DNA of 64,000 nt from Candidatus Lindowbacteria bacterium RIFCSPLOWO2_12_FULL_62_27. Lineage in GTDB: Bacteria > Lindowbacteria > 2-12-FULL-62-27. Positions within the stretch are counted from its first letter, which is position 1; each line of letters opens with the position of its first letter. The translations under genes were made by a program, and so were the position numbers. The stretch is from assembly GCA_001784175.1 (NCBI GenBank), contig MFPR01000012.1, forward strand, positions 18,236 through 82,235, given 5' to 3'. Positions 37,844 through 46,658 of the stretch are shown here, piece after piece. The notes beneath the pieces were generated by a model. That model had not been told where the DNA came from and ran no database searches. It saw only the letters and a program-made list of their open reading frames with translations.

Positions 37844-40089
37844 TACGGGAATAAAGGCGGGAGTGGGTAGGTGGCTGGAAAATAGTTATATGTCTTACCG
37901 ATGGCATCAATGCTAAAGCGTGGATACATCCATGACGCCAATGGACCAAGCCCCACATGAATGTGCGGTTTCGGACCGCCGGGAATCTCAAATCCTACTT
38001 GATCAAATAATCCACTTGCCGACGCCAGCCGCGCCACACCCAATGGGTTTATGTCTTTGCCCTCGAACTTGTTTATTGCTCGAAAATCTGCGGCTCGACC
38101 TAAAACATGTAGATTTAACGGTAATTTTATGTCCAAAATGGATTGTTCTGCGGGAGTTTTACTGTAATAGCCGCTAATAATCTTTTGTTCTTCAAGTGTT
38201 CTATCACCACCTGTAACAATGAGATCAATCCCATGCTTGAAAGAAAAAAATCTTAGGCGGGCTAGTAGTAATTTGCTACTTATTTTGACTCCTTTGGAGA
38301 ATTGTAGCGGCATAGACAATTTAGGGAATCCAACTGACCCGAATCCGAGAATATCGATTCCCGCCAATGCCCCTCCTAACGTCCCTGAACTTCCCAATGT
38401 GCTTGCCATGCCCGCCAGCAAATGCCAATTTGTTTCGAAATCAAAGGCATCCCATGCCGAGCCGTCTTCGGAACCGGCGTCGCCATCCAATAGACAATGC
38501 GCATATGCCCTGTATCTTGGATTTCCCCTTAATCTTCTACTCTCCTCTTTCCTGAGATTCTCATCCCTGTAACTTCTCCAGCCCAACATCTCTTTCCAAA
38601 ATACATCGCATGTTACAATATCCTCCATTCGCTCGTCATTTCTGATCTCATGGCGCAGACCCATCGCGTCGGTGTTGGACACCGGGTTGTTCCCGAACGC
38701 CGCGTAGAGATTGATGCGCGACGGATCGGTCGCCTGCTTGGGTGTTGGGTCCTTTGACACGAACCTCCTTGCCTGCGCGTCATAAAAACGGTGTCGGAAG
38801 TAATACCAGCCAGTGACGGGGTCCTGCATCTTGCCTTGAAATCGCGTGTGATCGACGGAGTCGGCGGTCTGCATGGCGCCGTAGGGATCGATGGTTTCCA
38901 GGCTTTCGAGAAGGTTGCCGAATTCATCGCGGACAACTTTCGTAGGGAGATTCGCGGCAAAGTCCGAATAGATAGCCGTTTTCCGCGCGGCGAGATTTTC
39001 CTTCACGATCACATCGTCCTGCATCCGCGTGGGCGTGTATCGCGCCAGCACGTTGCCGCCGGCATCCATCTCCGCCAGAATATTCTCGCTCGTTACGTCC
39101 CACACGAACCTTCGGTCGTCATTGACCAGACCCGCGTCTTTCTCGATACGCCGAACCAATCGGCCCTGCGGATCGTACGTGTAATCGACGCTGACGCGGC
39201 CCTTCACGGATTTGATCAGACGGTCGTTCCCATCCCACGTGAAAGTGATCTCCATGCCCTTGACCGACTTGCCGTTCTTTTTCACCTGTCGCATGGCAAC
39301 GGCCCGGCCGTTGGCGTCATGCACGTATTCGAAGATTTTGCGCTTGCCATGTTTGCCCTTGACGATTTCATCATCGTCCTCGCCATCGTCATCCGCGTCC
39401 GGCTTTGCGCCGTGTTTCCCCTTGCCCTTCCCTAGATTGTCCTCGTCGTCGTGGTCTTCGTTGTTGCCATGTCCCTTGTTTTTTCGTTTCTTGAACGTCA
39501 CAACCTCGCGCCGCGCCAGACGGTCGGCCGCGTCAAAGGTCTGGGTGATTTCCTCGTCGTTGTCTGTGATTTTCGTAAGATTGCCGCGCGAGTCGTACGT
39601 GTATTGAAAATCGATCCCGTCAGGGCGCGTTGCGCGGATCAGCCTGTCGGAGTTGTCGTACGCGTAGGTGAATCGTCCCTCACCCCTGCCCTCTCCCCCA
39701 AGGGGAGAGGGGGATTCTACGTAGCCGATGGCTCGGCCGCGCGGATCGTATTCCCACGTCCGAATGAATATCTGCGCGCCGAGGCGGTGCGTCTGCTTTA
39801 AGATCCAGCCGGCTGCGTTGTATTCCTTCTCTACAACCTCGCCGTTGGGAAGCGTCCTCTTTTTTTCGCGATCCTTGGAGTCGTATTCGATCGCGGTGAC
39901 GCGGCCCGCTCCATCGACCACCTTAGTCACGTGCCCATGAGGGTCGTACTCGTATCGGACGGAAATCCCGGCAAGACCGCTTAGTCCCGTAATCCGGTCT
40001 TTGGCATCCGACGTGTAGGCAAGCCCGCCAGCCACTGTACCGGAAAACAATACCACCCGACGCGATTTCGAGGGCCGACTCGTCCGCAA
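37843..40089 (-). CDS. RHS/YD-repeat protein with C-terminal M15-type peptidase tip
   Basis: 748 residues without a signal peptide or normal RHS N-terminus. YD repeats start near residue 30 (YTSDAKDRITG, YEYDPHGHVTKV). A very charged Lys/Asp-rich stretch (about residues 205-260) interrupts them. The RHS core end (GWYYFRHRFYDAQARRFVSKDP) is followed by NLYAAFGNNPVSNTD and a tip. The last ~130 residues contain TGGDRTLEEQ, LNLHVLGRAADF and PHIHVGLG, matching zinc ligands and catalytic pattern of M15 D-Ala-D-Ala carboxypeptidases. A family-1 repeat is translated in frame near residue 125-138. The frame appears broken from its leader at about 40045, so it may be an inactive or displaced tip. Confidence 0.75.
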   Translation of the reverse strand: MRTSRPSKSRRVVLFSGTVAGGLAYTSDAKDRITGLSGLAGISVRYEYDPHGHVTKVVDGAGRVTAIEYDSKDREKKRTLPNGEVVEKEYNAAGWILKQTHRLGAQIFIRTWEYDPRGRAIGYVESPSPLGGEGRGEGRFTYAYDNSDRLIRATRPDGIDFQYTYDSRGNLTKITDNDEEITQTFDAADRLARREVVTFKKRKNKGHGNNEDHDDEDNLGKGKGKHGAKPDADDDGEDDDEIVKGKHGKRKIFEYVHDANGRAVAMRQVKKNGKSVKGMEITFTWDGNDRLIKSVKGRVSVDYTYDPQGRLVRRIEKDAGLVNDDRRFVWDVTSENILAEMDAGGNVLARYTPTRMQDDVIVKENLAARKTAIYSDFAANLPTKVVRDEFGNLLESLETIDPYGAMQTADSVDHTRFQGKMQDPVTGWYYFRHRFYDAQARRFVSKDPTPKQATDPSRINLYAAFGNNPVSNTDAMGLRHEIRNDERMEDIVTCDVFWKEMLGWRSYRDENLRKEESRRLRGNPRYRAYAHCLLDGDAGSEDGSAWDAFDFETNWHLLAGMASTLGSSGTLGGALAGIDILGFGSVGFPKLSMPLQFSKGVKISSKLLLARLRFFSFKHGIDLIVTGGDRTLEEQKIISGYYSKTPAEQSILDIKLPLNLHVLGRAADFRAINKFEGKDINPLGVARLASASGLFDQVGFEIPGGPKPHIHVGLGPLASWMYPRFSIDAIGKTYNYFPATYPLPPLFP
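39677..39716. repeat. Family-1 palindromic repeat inside the RHS-M15 gene
   Basis: CCCTCACCCCTGCCCTCTCCCC / GGGGAGAGGG hairpin, translated in frame as about ESPSPLGGEGRGEGRF between two YD repeats. Confidence 0.75.
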
Positions 40090-40366
40090 CCTCTTGTGAA
40101 ATCGCGGCTAAAGGGGGAAGGGATGATTCATAAGTGCCTGAAAAAAATTCCGAAATTTTGGGCGACCCCCCTAAGCGAGTTTTGAAAATGCGGAGAACAT
40201 TTTCGGCGTGGAGATCGGACAAGAGATGATCGGCGAGGAAATTCAAGCGTGGGTCCGTCGTGTGGGTGGGTTCGTCTAACACTTCCGCCGTGGCGATCAT
40301 CGAGGGAAGTCTATCGCATGGCGGTGGGAAAATCAATCGGCGCGTTATGCGGCGCGTCATGCCCAC
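40045..40366 (-). pseudogene. Leader segment of the RHS-M15 gene, out of frame with it
   Basis: The frame starting at 40366 encodes a ~100-residue soluble segment containing SPKISEFFSGTYESS and PLAAISQEVADES. The same motif (SRKISDIFSTAYEDT, SPLAE) lies in frame at the start of the other tip gene at 48234-49523. At about 40045, near a run of four T on the coding strand, reading must shift to enter the RHS frame (SGTVAGGLAYTSD). Either a recent frameshift, a cassette-joining scar or programmed frameshifting. Confidence 0.5.
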
Positions 40367-40404
40367 GCGTTATGCGGCGACTTGGCGTTTTCCTTACAAA
40401 TGAT

Positions 40405-40617
40405 TCAGGCGGCCTTCGAGAAATGGCGGCGGGCGTATTCCGTGATCTTGTGCATGTCGTCCAGCGAGTAGACCTGTTCTCCGCAGTCGCCGCACTCCCA
40501 ATAGGTCGCGCGTGGAACGCGAATCTCCCGACGACGATGGTAATGCGTCAGCGCACCGGTCTTCCGACGGAAATTTTTTGAATCGCAGGTAGGACAGGTT
40601 TTAATTTTTAGTTCCAT
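40405..40617 (-). CDS. YgiT-type zinc-finger antitoxin (MqsA-like N-domain)
   Basis: 70 residues with two CxxC pairs (CPTCDS near the start, CGDCGEQ) separated by a basic, His-rich stretch, then a helix (YSLDDMHKITEYARRH). This is the zinc-binding, toxin-neutralising part of MqsA-type antitoxins, without the HTH domain. It overlaps the end of the preceding toxin-like gene by 17 bases, toxin first as in mqsRA. Confidence 0.75.
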   Translation of the reverse strand: MELKIKTCPTCDSKNFRRKTGALTHYHRRREIRVPRATYWECGDCGEQVYSLDDMHKITEYARRHFSKAA

Positions 40618-40945
40618 GCCGTTCTCCTTCCCAGTTTTCTCTCGATAGTTTCGCCGAAATCAGAAAGTAGAAAATTTCCTCGCCGGCTTTTTTCCGTATG
40701 GTGCCTTTGGAATATATCTCGATTCCCGAGTTTGTCGGGGCTACAATGATGTAAACCCGCTCGCGCGGATGTCGGCGGTGTTTGCTTCTCGACCGCTTGG
40801 CGCGAACTTCCGTGGCGTTGAGAATGGATTCCACCCCGTCGTCCTCCGTCAGATCGTCCAACGCCAACTCGATGCGGGCTTTTTTAGAGAACACCACTTT
40901 CCCCGTTGTTACCAATTCTTTGATCCGGGTCAGCACGTCATCCAC
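40601..40945 (-). CDS. DUF4258/MqsR-like toxin
   Basis: 114 residues from GTG 40945 (GTG 40936 also possible). The segment SKKARIELALDDLTEDD followed by ERVYIIV, IYSKGTIRKK and YFLISAK matches the DUF4258/MqsR-like RNase-fold toxins found beside YgiT zinc-finger proteins. It starts 33 bases after the integrase stop. Likely cleaves mRNA and stabilises the mobile module. Confidence 0.7.
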   Translation of the reverse strand: MDDVLTRIKELVTTGKVVFSKKARIELALDDLTEDDGVESILNATEVRAKRSRSKHRRHPRERVYIIVAPTNSGIEIYSKGTIRKKAGEEIFYFLISAKLSRENWEGERHGTKN

Positions 40946-40977
40946 TATCGAGAGATTACCCCGATCCTCCGTCGAAA

Positions 40978-41961
40978 TCAATCGGGCGGTCTGGAGATCG
41001 CCGAGTCCGCCGGTCCGGCGGGTTTCATCTGCGCGGCGGGGTGCGTGGCGGCGTGGATTTTTTTGAGCTGATCGATGACGACGTGGGTATAGCGTTCGGT
41101 GGTGGCGAGTCCCTTGTGCCCGAGCATGGCCTGAATGAAACGGATGTCGGCGCCGTTTTGGTGCATGTGAGTGGCGAAGGTGTGGCGGAAGATGTGGGAG
41201 GCGCCGCGTTTTTGGATGTCGGACTTGCGAAGGTATCCGCGGATCCATCCGTTGAGCCGGTTGCGCGGGATTTGTTTGCCGGTGTTGGATACGAATAACC
41301 AGCGCTCGTCCGGAGCGGCGACGAGCTTGTGGCGCGCGTCCTGGGTGTAGGCCGCGATCCACTGCAAGGCGCGCTCGCCGATGGGCACCACGCGATCCTT
41401 GCGGCCTTTGCCTTTTCGCACGATCACCACGCCCTGCTCGCGGACGGCGTCGTCGATCTTGAGGTTGCAAATCTCCATCCGCCTAATTCCCGTCGAGTAG
41501 AACGTCTCCATGATCGCGCGATCGCGCAGGCCCTGGGCGGTGGCGAGATTGGGCTGCGTCAAGACGCGCTCGATTTCTTCGCGCGACAAAAAGTCCGTCG
41601 GCAGCGTGTTGTCCCGGCGCGGGATGTCGATGTCGGCGGCCGGATTATAGAGGACGAGATTTTGGCGGATGAGCCAGCGGAAAAACGATCGGATGTGGAC
41701 GAGGATGGTTTGCTGATAGGCGAGACTGAGGGGGCGGTCGGTTCGCGGGTTGATCGTGTGGAACAGGTGGCGCTGATAGCGTTCGAGGATCGGGCGGGTG
41801 ATGTCGGTCGGCCGGAAGATGCCGCGTTCTTCGCACCAGGCGAAAAATTTCCGCATGCTGTATTGCGAGCGGTTGATCGTGTCCTCGGAGTGGCCTTTGA
41901 TGCGCGACGCCTCGGCGAACTGCTCGAAGCGCGCTTCGAATCCGGCCGGATCGCGGGGCAT
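40978..41961 (-). CDS. Tyrosine recombinase, XerC/D-like (module B)
   Basis: 327 residues. The SAM-like N-terminal DNA-binding domain spans about residues 8-110. The catalytic domain has Arg in STGIRRMEI, Lys in GKGRKDR, HxxR in HIFRHTF, His in MLGH and the nucleophile Tyr in TERYTHV. It has a short C-terminal tail. It lies 26 bases after the primase gene. Closely related in sequence and position to the recombinase at 50265-51266. It probably integrates or resolves the module. Confidence 0.92.
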   Translation of the reverse strand: MPRDPAGFEARFEQFAEASRIKGHSEDTINRSQYSMRKFFAWCEERGIFRPTDITRPILERYQRHLFHTINPRTDRPLSLAYQQTILVHIRSFFRWLIRQNLVLYNPAADIDIPRRDNTLPTDFLSREEIERVLTQPNLATAQGLRDRAIMETFYSTGIRRMEICNLKIDDAVREQGVVIVRKGKGRKDRVVPIGERALQWIAAYTQDARHKLVAAPDERWLFVSNTGKQIPRNRLNGWIRGYLRKSDIQKRGASHIFRHTFATHMHQNGADIRFIQAMLGHKGLATTERYTHVVIDQLKKIHAATHPAAQMKPAGPADSAISRPPD

Positions 41962-41987
41962 TCGCCGCTAAGGGAAGGGAAATTTTA

Positions 41988-44900
41988 CTACGACGACACC
42001 GTACTACGACGGCGGCCGTTTCCCAATATATGCGTTTTGGCCCAATTTTGCATCAGCGCGCGGGAAGCTTTCGAGGCTGTGAGGATTGCGCCGAAATTTG
42101 GCTTCCGCGAACCCGCCGCGAACCCACCGTTTTGAGGCCGTTTTGATACCGCGAGGTTGGGCTTTTCAGCCGCGAGGTGGCTGTTTTCCACCGCGAGGTT
42201 GGCGTCGTAGTTGAATGGCTCCGGCGTTTTCAGGGTCGTAACATCAATCAAACCCGGACAAAACTTGCGGCCGTCCTTGCCCTGGCCGTCGTAGAGCAGT
42301 TCATACTCGAACGAGATCCCGCGCGCGCCGCGATGGATCAGGACGTACTCCAGGTCATCCAGTTTTTTCATGTGGTCTTTCACCTGCGTGGGACTCATGC
42401 CCGCGTAGTCGCGCACGTCGCGGCGGGTGAATCGGACGTTTTCACGCGGGACGTTTTGTTCGGCGGCGCGGCGGGTCACGAGGTCGTCGAGGATCAAGAG
42501 AAGCCGACGCGTGGGCGCCGGCATTTCGTCCAGGGACCGGCCGAGGATTTCATCGGCCAGTTTATTCGCCGCCGCGATGTCCTCCGGCGTCGATTCGATC
42601 ACTTGGACGGTCTTGCCGCCGATTTTGACGGGTCGAAGCGGGCGTTGATACTGGTTGAGAAGCGTGATCGACAAAATGAGCGTGAGATATTTGGGATGGT
42701 CGCGGCGGGTTCGGATGCACGTGTCGTTAAACGTCAACTGGTCGGCGTAGGGGTTGATGACTGGCAACGGCCGCAAGAGGCGCTGGGCGTTTCGATGCCG
42801 GCGCAGGATCGCTTCGCGCTCCGCCAGCCGCACAAGTCCGGCGAGGGTGTGGCTCTGGCGCTGCATGTCGTGGATTCGTTTCGTCTGGTCCCGATCCTCG
42901 TTGACCGTTTCGATCAGCATCCGGTTCATGAGTTCTTCCGCGATGTCCAGCTTCGTCGTCGTCATAAACACGCTGGCGGGGCCGGGCCTTTCCTTCCGGC
43001 GCGCGATGAGGTTGCCGGTTTGCGGGTCTTTGATGGTCGCGGCGATGACGAGTTTGCCGTCGCTCATGAAAAGTTTGATGGAGTAGCCGGCCTTGGCGGC
43101 GCCTTCTTCCTCCGCGATCGCCAGAATTTTGTGCCGGAGATCCACGTCGTCGAGATAAAAGAGGGCCTGACCCGTCATCGCGCTGAAGTCAACGACGTCC
43201 TCCGGCGGCATGAGGGACAGGATCGCGTTCATGACTGCCGTTTTGCCGGCGGCGGTCATGGATTGGACCAGCAGGTGGAGCGGCGCATCGAGTTTTCTGG
43301 ACGTGGCGGCGATGTATCCGGCCAGGAGGTTCGTCGTCTCGCCCACCATGCCGATGGATTCGAAATCGCGCGCGATTTGGGCGAGCAGGTCGGGCGATTT
43401 CAAGAACGCCAGCGCCTCATCGCGGTCCGCGTCGGTCATCGGCGGCGGCGCGTCTTTGGGCGCGAGTTTCTTTTGAATGAGCGCGTCCCGCATCACTTCG
43501 AGTTTGAGCAAGAGTTTCCGAAGGTCATCCTTGAGTACATTCTCCGGAAGGCTCATCTCCACGGCGGCGGCTTTGAGAAAGGCCGCGCGCAGATTGGCGT
43601 TGGCCAGGTCAAAGGTGTGCATATGGTAGCGATTGCCGCAGCTGACGCTGACGTTCAATTTCAAAACGCTGTAGCTCGTGTTTTTCTCCAAGTCCCGGAT
43701 CCGCCACGCGCGGCCGTCAAACGCCTCGTCCAGCAGATGGTCGTTGCCGGCCGGGATCGCCGCCGCCTCCGGCTCCGCAAGGGCCTCCGGCGGCCCACAC
43801 GGGTGCATGTCCGACGCGGCCGGATCGGGCGGCGCCGGCGTCAGGGCTTCGATGGGCGCCGCCGCTTCGGGCGCGGCTAAAGGAATGGATTCATCTTTTT
43901 CCTTAGTTGCCGGCGCCGGCAGGACCGAAGGCGCAGAATCGGCGCGGGCCTGCGCCGGCGGCGCCGTCGCGCAATTTTTGCAGAGCCACGCCGCGCCGCG
44001 AAGGAGCGCCCCCAGCGCGTCGGCCGGATCGGAGACGGCGCGCGCGAAGTCGTTCGCGTCCTGGCCGTGCGGAAACTCGACGCGGAAACACTCAAAGCCC
44101 CGCGCGCACAAGATCGGCGCGAGCTTCGCCGCAGCGCGCTCGCCGGCGTCGTCGCGGTCGTAGGCGATCAACACTTTTTTGATTCCGTATTTTTTGAACG
44201 CGGCCAGATGATCCTGTGTGAATCCCTCGATCCCGTAGCTGGCCGTGACGTTGCGGTATCCCGCGCACCAGAACGTCAGCGCGTCGATCAACGCCTCGCA
44301 CAAAATCACTTCGGTGGATGCGGCCAGGGCCGACACGTTCCAGACGCCTTTGTGCGGCCCGGGCAAATACAAATGTTCCGGGGCGTCCCGGCTGGTCTTT
44401 TGGATTCGACGGCCGTAGATTTCGGTCACGGCGCCGCTTTCGTCGAACACCGGAAACTCGACGCAGCCGCAAAAATGTTCCCGGAACGTTTCCCGATAAA
44501 TGCCCAGACGCCGCAGCCGGTCCCGAAGGTCGCGGCCTTCCTTCACCGCCGAAAACGGCAGGCGATAGCCGAGCGTGCGGTTGGCGTAGCCGAGTTTGAA
44601 ATGGTCAAGGGCGCCGGCGTGGCCGATCCGCCGGCGTTCGAGGTAAGCCAGCGCGTCCGGCGAGTCTTTCAGGGTCTCGTGATAGAACTCGACGACCTGG
44701 CGCAGCGCCGTTTGATCGTCGGCGGTTCGTTCGATGGGCGGCGGAAGTTTTTTGACGGAGAGGGCGACCGGCGGGCGTTTGGGGTTGATCTGCGACAGCG
44801 CCACATCATGGCGGCGCAGAAGTTCGACGGCGTGCGTGAAGGACACGCCCTCCGCTTTCATCACCCACGCGATCACGTCGCCTCCGGCCTGGCACGCGCC

Positions 44901-45095
44901 GAGACAGTGCCAGAGATTTTTTTCCGGCGTAATCACGAGAGATGGTGAGTGATCCGAGTGGAAGGGACACAGGCCAATCAGGTCCTTTCCGTGGGGTTTC
45001 AATTCGACGCCGCGGCGTTGTGCCAGGTCCGCGACGCTCACGTCGCGTTTGATTCGGTCGAGTTCTTCTTGCGGGATTCGCCGGCGTGCTCCCAT
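41988..45095 (-). CDS. CHC2 zinc-finger / TOPRIM primase with ATPase domain (module B)
   Basis: 1035 residues from the ATG at 45095. Domains: CHC2 zinc finger (CPFHSDHSPSL, HCLGAC; residues about 38-75), TOPRIM fold (VILCEALIDALTF, LIAYDRDDAGERAA; about 255-340), a low-complexity Ala/Pro linker, then a P-loop ATPase (SMTAAGKTAVMN, acidic Walker B HKILAIAEEEG), an Arg-finger-like NRMLIETVNEDRDQT, and a C-terminal winged-helix region. The tail (about 990-1010) has short repeats around NLAVEN/HLAAEK. Primase plus helicase-like ATPase suggests autonomous replication of an excised form. A clear paralogue lies at 51294-54392. Confidence 0.88.
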   Translation of the reverse strand: MGARRRIPQEELDRIKRDVSVADLAQRRGVELKPHGKDLIGLCPFHSDHSPSLVITPEKNLWHCLGACQAGGDVIAWVMKAEGVSFTHAVELLRRHDVALSQINPKRPPVALSVKKLPPPIERTADDQTALRQVVEFYHETLKDSPDALAYLERRRIGHAGALDHFKLGYANRTLGYRLPFSAVKEGRDLRDRLRRLGIYRETFREHFCGCVEFPVFDESGAVTEIYGRRIQKTSRDAPEHLYLPGPHKGVWNVSALAASTEVILCEALIDALTFWCAGYRNVTASYGIEGFTQDHLAAFKKYGIKKVLIAYDRDDAGERAAAKLAPILCARGFECFRVEFPHGQDANDFARAVSDPADALGALLRGAAWLCKNCATAPPAQARADSAPSVLPAPATKEKDESIPLAAPEAAAPIEALTPAPPDPAASDMHPCGPPEALAEPEAAAIPAGNDHLLDEAFDGRAWRIRDLEKNTSYSVLKLNVSVSCGNRYHMHTFDLANANLRAAFLKAAAVEMSLPENVLKDDLRKLLLKLEVMRDALIQKKLAPKDAPPPMTDADRDEALAFLKSPDLLAQIARDFESIGMVGETTNLLAGYIAATSRKLDAPLHLLVQSMTAAGKTAVMNAILSLMPPEDVVDFSAMTGQALFYLDDVDLRHKILAIAEEEGAAKAGYSIKLFMSDGKLVIAATIKDPQTGNLIARRKERPGPASVFMTTTKLDIAEELMNRMLIETVNEDRDQTKRIHDMQRQSHTLAGLVRLAEREAILRRHRNAQRLLRPLPVINPYADQLTFNDTCIRTRRDHPKYLTLILSITLLNQYQRPLRPVKIGGKTVQVIESTPEDIAAANKLADEILGRSLDEMPAPTRRLLLILDDLVTRRAAEQNVPRENVRFTRRDVRDYAGMSPTQVKDHMKKLDDLEYVLIHRGARGISFEYELLYDGQGKDGRKFCPGLIDVTTLKTPEPFNYDANLAVENSHLAAEKPNLAVSKRPQNGGFAAGSRKPNFGAILTASKASRALMQNWAKTHILGNGRRRSTVSS

Positions 45096-45198
45096 ATTTC
45101 CCTTAGCTGCCTCTCTGCCCGAAATCGGGCGGTTTTGGAAAACGTGTCAAGGGGGTCGCTTCAAAAATTCGCTCTTTTTACGACCATCTAAAAACGAC

Positions 45199-45232
45199 TT
45201 GACTTATAGACCATTTGGTCTATACTGTCAAG
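45199..45232. promoter_or_regulatory. Overlapping divergent promoters with a shared palindromic operator
   Basis: Plus strand: TTGACT (45199-45204), 16 bases, TATACT (45221-45226), for the XRE gene. Minus strand: TTGACA (45232-45227), 17 bases, TATAAG, for the primase operon. The spacer is the palindrome TATAGACCA-TT-TGGTCTATA (45205-45224), an obvious operator for the XRE repressor controlling both directions. A second hairpin, GCCCGATTTCGGGC, lies in the primase leader at about 45119-45132 and is conserved in module A. Confidence 0.8.
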
Positions 45233-45277
45233 CGTTATTTTGGAGAGGGTCTATCTGCAACTAAAAGGAGGAATACA

Positions 45278-45694
45278 ATGGACGTGGAAAAAAATTGTGA
45301 AGGAGTGATGTCTATGCCACGTCCACCGTCCAAGGCGTCGCGGAGGGATGCGAAATATAATCAAGAATTGGCCGAACGAATCAAAGCAGTCCGTAAGTCC
45401 CGAGGTTTAACGCAGGCAGAACTGGCGGAGAGAATCGGAGAAACGCAAAGGGCTCTTAGCCACTACGAAATGGCTCAGCGCAGGCTACCGGCGGAGACTC
45501 TCTTGAAAATTGCACAGACATTACGAGTTCCAATGACAGAGTTGACCAATGGAAAGTATGTATCACCGCCCAAAAATGGCCGAAAGCTTCGCGCGATCGT
45601 GGAAAAAATAGAAACGCTACCACCCAAAAAGCAACAGCAAGTTGTCGATTACATCGCGTTCATTTCCCAGAATGGCCAGCGCGTAGCAGCCTAA
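45278..45694 (+). CDS. XRE-family transcriptional regulator (module B)
   Basis: 138 residues from the ATG at 45278, chosen for its AAGGAGG site 7 bases upstream; a second ATG at 45314 also has AAGGAG upstream. The HTH is RGLTQAELAERIGETQRALSHYE, followed by a helical C-terminal region. It is transcribed away from the primase and probably represses both directions through the operator at 45205-45224. A paralogue is at 54635. Confidence 0.88.
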   Translation: MDVEKNCEGVMSMPRPPSKASRRDAKYNQELAERIKAVRKSRGLTQAELAERIGETQRALSHYEMAQRRLPAETLLKIAQTLRVPMTELTNGKYVSPPKNGRKLRAIVEKIETLPPKKQQQVVDYIAFISQNGQRVAA

Positions 45695-45752
45695 CCCGAA
45701 AAAGAAAAACCCCGAAGTCGTCGAGCCGCATCACGCGAATGTGATTGAAGTC

Positions 45753-45782
45753 GCGTCGCCTATGACCGGTCATAGGCGACGC
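45753..45782. repeat. 30-base perfect palindrome, type A
   Basis: A perfect inverted repeat centred on ACCGGT, half-site GCGTCGCCTATGACC. A second 30-base perfect palindrome with 12 of 15 half-site bases identical lies at 47518-47547. Where they differ, both arms change together. Confidence 0.85.
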
Positions 45783-45813
45783 TCGCCGGCGACTCCCGCC
45801 GCGCGTGGCATGG

Positions 45814-45874
45814 CTCGCGGGCGCGGGAGCGCTTGCGCTCCCGGCGCGGCGCATTCGCGCCGCTCACCCGCGAG
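45814..45874. repeat. Three-way-junction hairpin element
   Basis: An outer stem CTCGCGGG / CCCGCGAG encloses two hairpins: GGGAGCGC-TT-GCGCTCCC (45825-45842) and GCGGCGC-ATTC-GCGCCGC (45846-45863). It could form in RNA or single-stranded DNA. It lies 120 bases downstream of the XRE gene. Confidence 0.7.
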
Positions 45875-45922
45875 AAAACCAGCCCCGCCCGGAGCAGACT
45901 TCCCAAGTACGAGCACCCGCCG

Positions 45923-46581
45923 CCCCAAAGCAAAACCAAACAGAGCAGAGCATATTTAAAGTCGCCGCCCCTCGTACGAGATTCGGGCACGGTCCCGCTG
46001 ACATGGAGATAAACAGCTTGCGGTAGGGGCGTCGTCCTTCCACGCCGTGGCCGGACACTTCACCGGCCACGTCGCACGGCCGACGCCCCGGTATTGATGG
46101 GCCGGATCGGGCGTGACGTCCCTCCCCCATGCCTTGGTTTCCCCCCGTGCAGCCCCCCTTCCGAGGCACCCCCTCCAAGTAATCGGAACCCGCACGGGGG
46201 GAACCCCATCGGGGGAGGATGACGCGGCCCACGGAACCGGGCCGCCCGGCTACCTTGCGGCGAAAATCGCTTCGCGGATTCTCTTCGCCGCAGCCGGGTC
46301 ACGCCCGAACCATCCGGCCCAAATGAGATTGAGGCGGGACCGAAAAGAAAAAGCTGACGGGGCGGCGACAACACCGCCGGCGGTGACCCCTCCGTGGGGC
46401 GTCGTCGCTGACACCGGAGGCGACGACGTTGGCCGGCGGACATCGTGTCCGCCGGAAAGAAAACGGCGGCTGAAGGAAAAAAGCCGGCCCCGTGTTCGTC
46501 CACGCCGGAAGCGTTGCCGGTTCCTTCTTTCAGCTGCGGGTTTCCGGGTTCTGGATCCGCGCGGGACACGATGTCCCGCGC
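45923..46581. repeat. Hairpin array and direct repeats at the module A/B junction
   Basis: It starts with a 26-base sequence (CCCCAAAGCAAAACC...GAGCAG, 45923-45948) found exactly again at 55391-55416. Then follow nested hairpins: GGGGCGTCG...CGACGCCCC around GTGGCCGG/CCGGCCAC near 46030-46095, long stems CCCGGCT/AGCCGGG and GCGGCGAA/TTCGCCGC near 46250-46300, CCGGCGGACATCGTGTCCGCCGG (46433-46455) and GCGCGGGACACGATGTCCCGCGC (46559-46581). Bases 46433-46581 closely match 55886-56032. No protein gene is supported here. Could be a recombination site, a replication origin or a structured RNA. Confidence 0.7.
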
Positions 46582-46658
46582 CCAAGTTTGTGCCAAGGCC
46601 GGCCAGTTGCGCAGGGGATCCGGAAGCGTGGATTTATCTTTCAGCTACCTGCTTTTGA

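Noticed and set aside
45864-46596. Open frames across the hairpin array between the modules
   Set aside because: They are explained by GC-rich stems, show no recognisable protein pattern, and occur in several frames on both strands.
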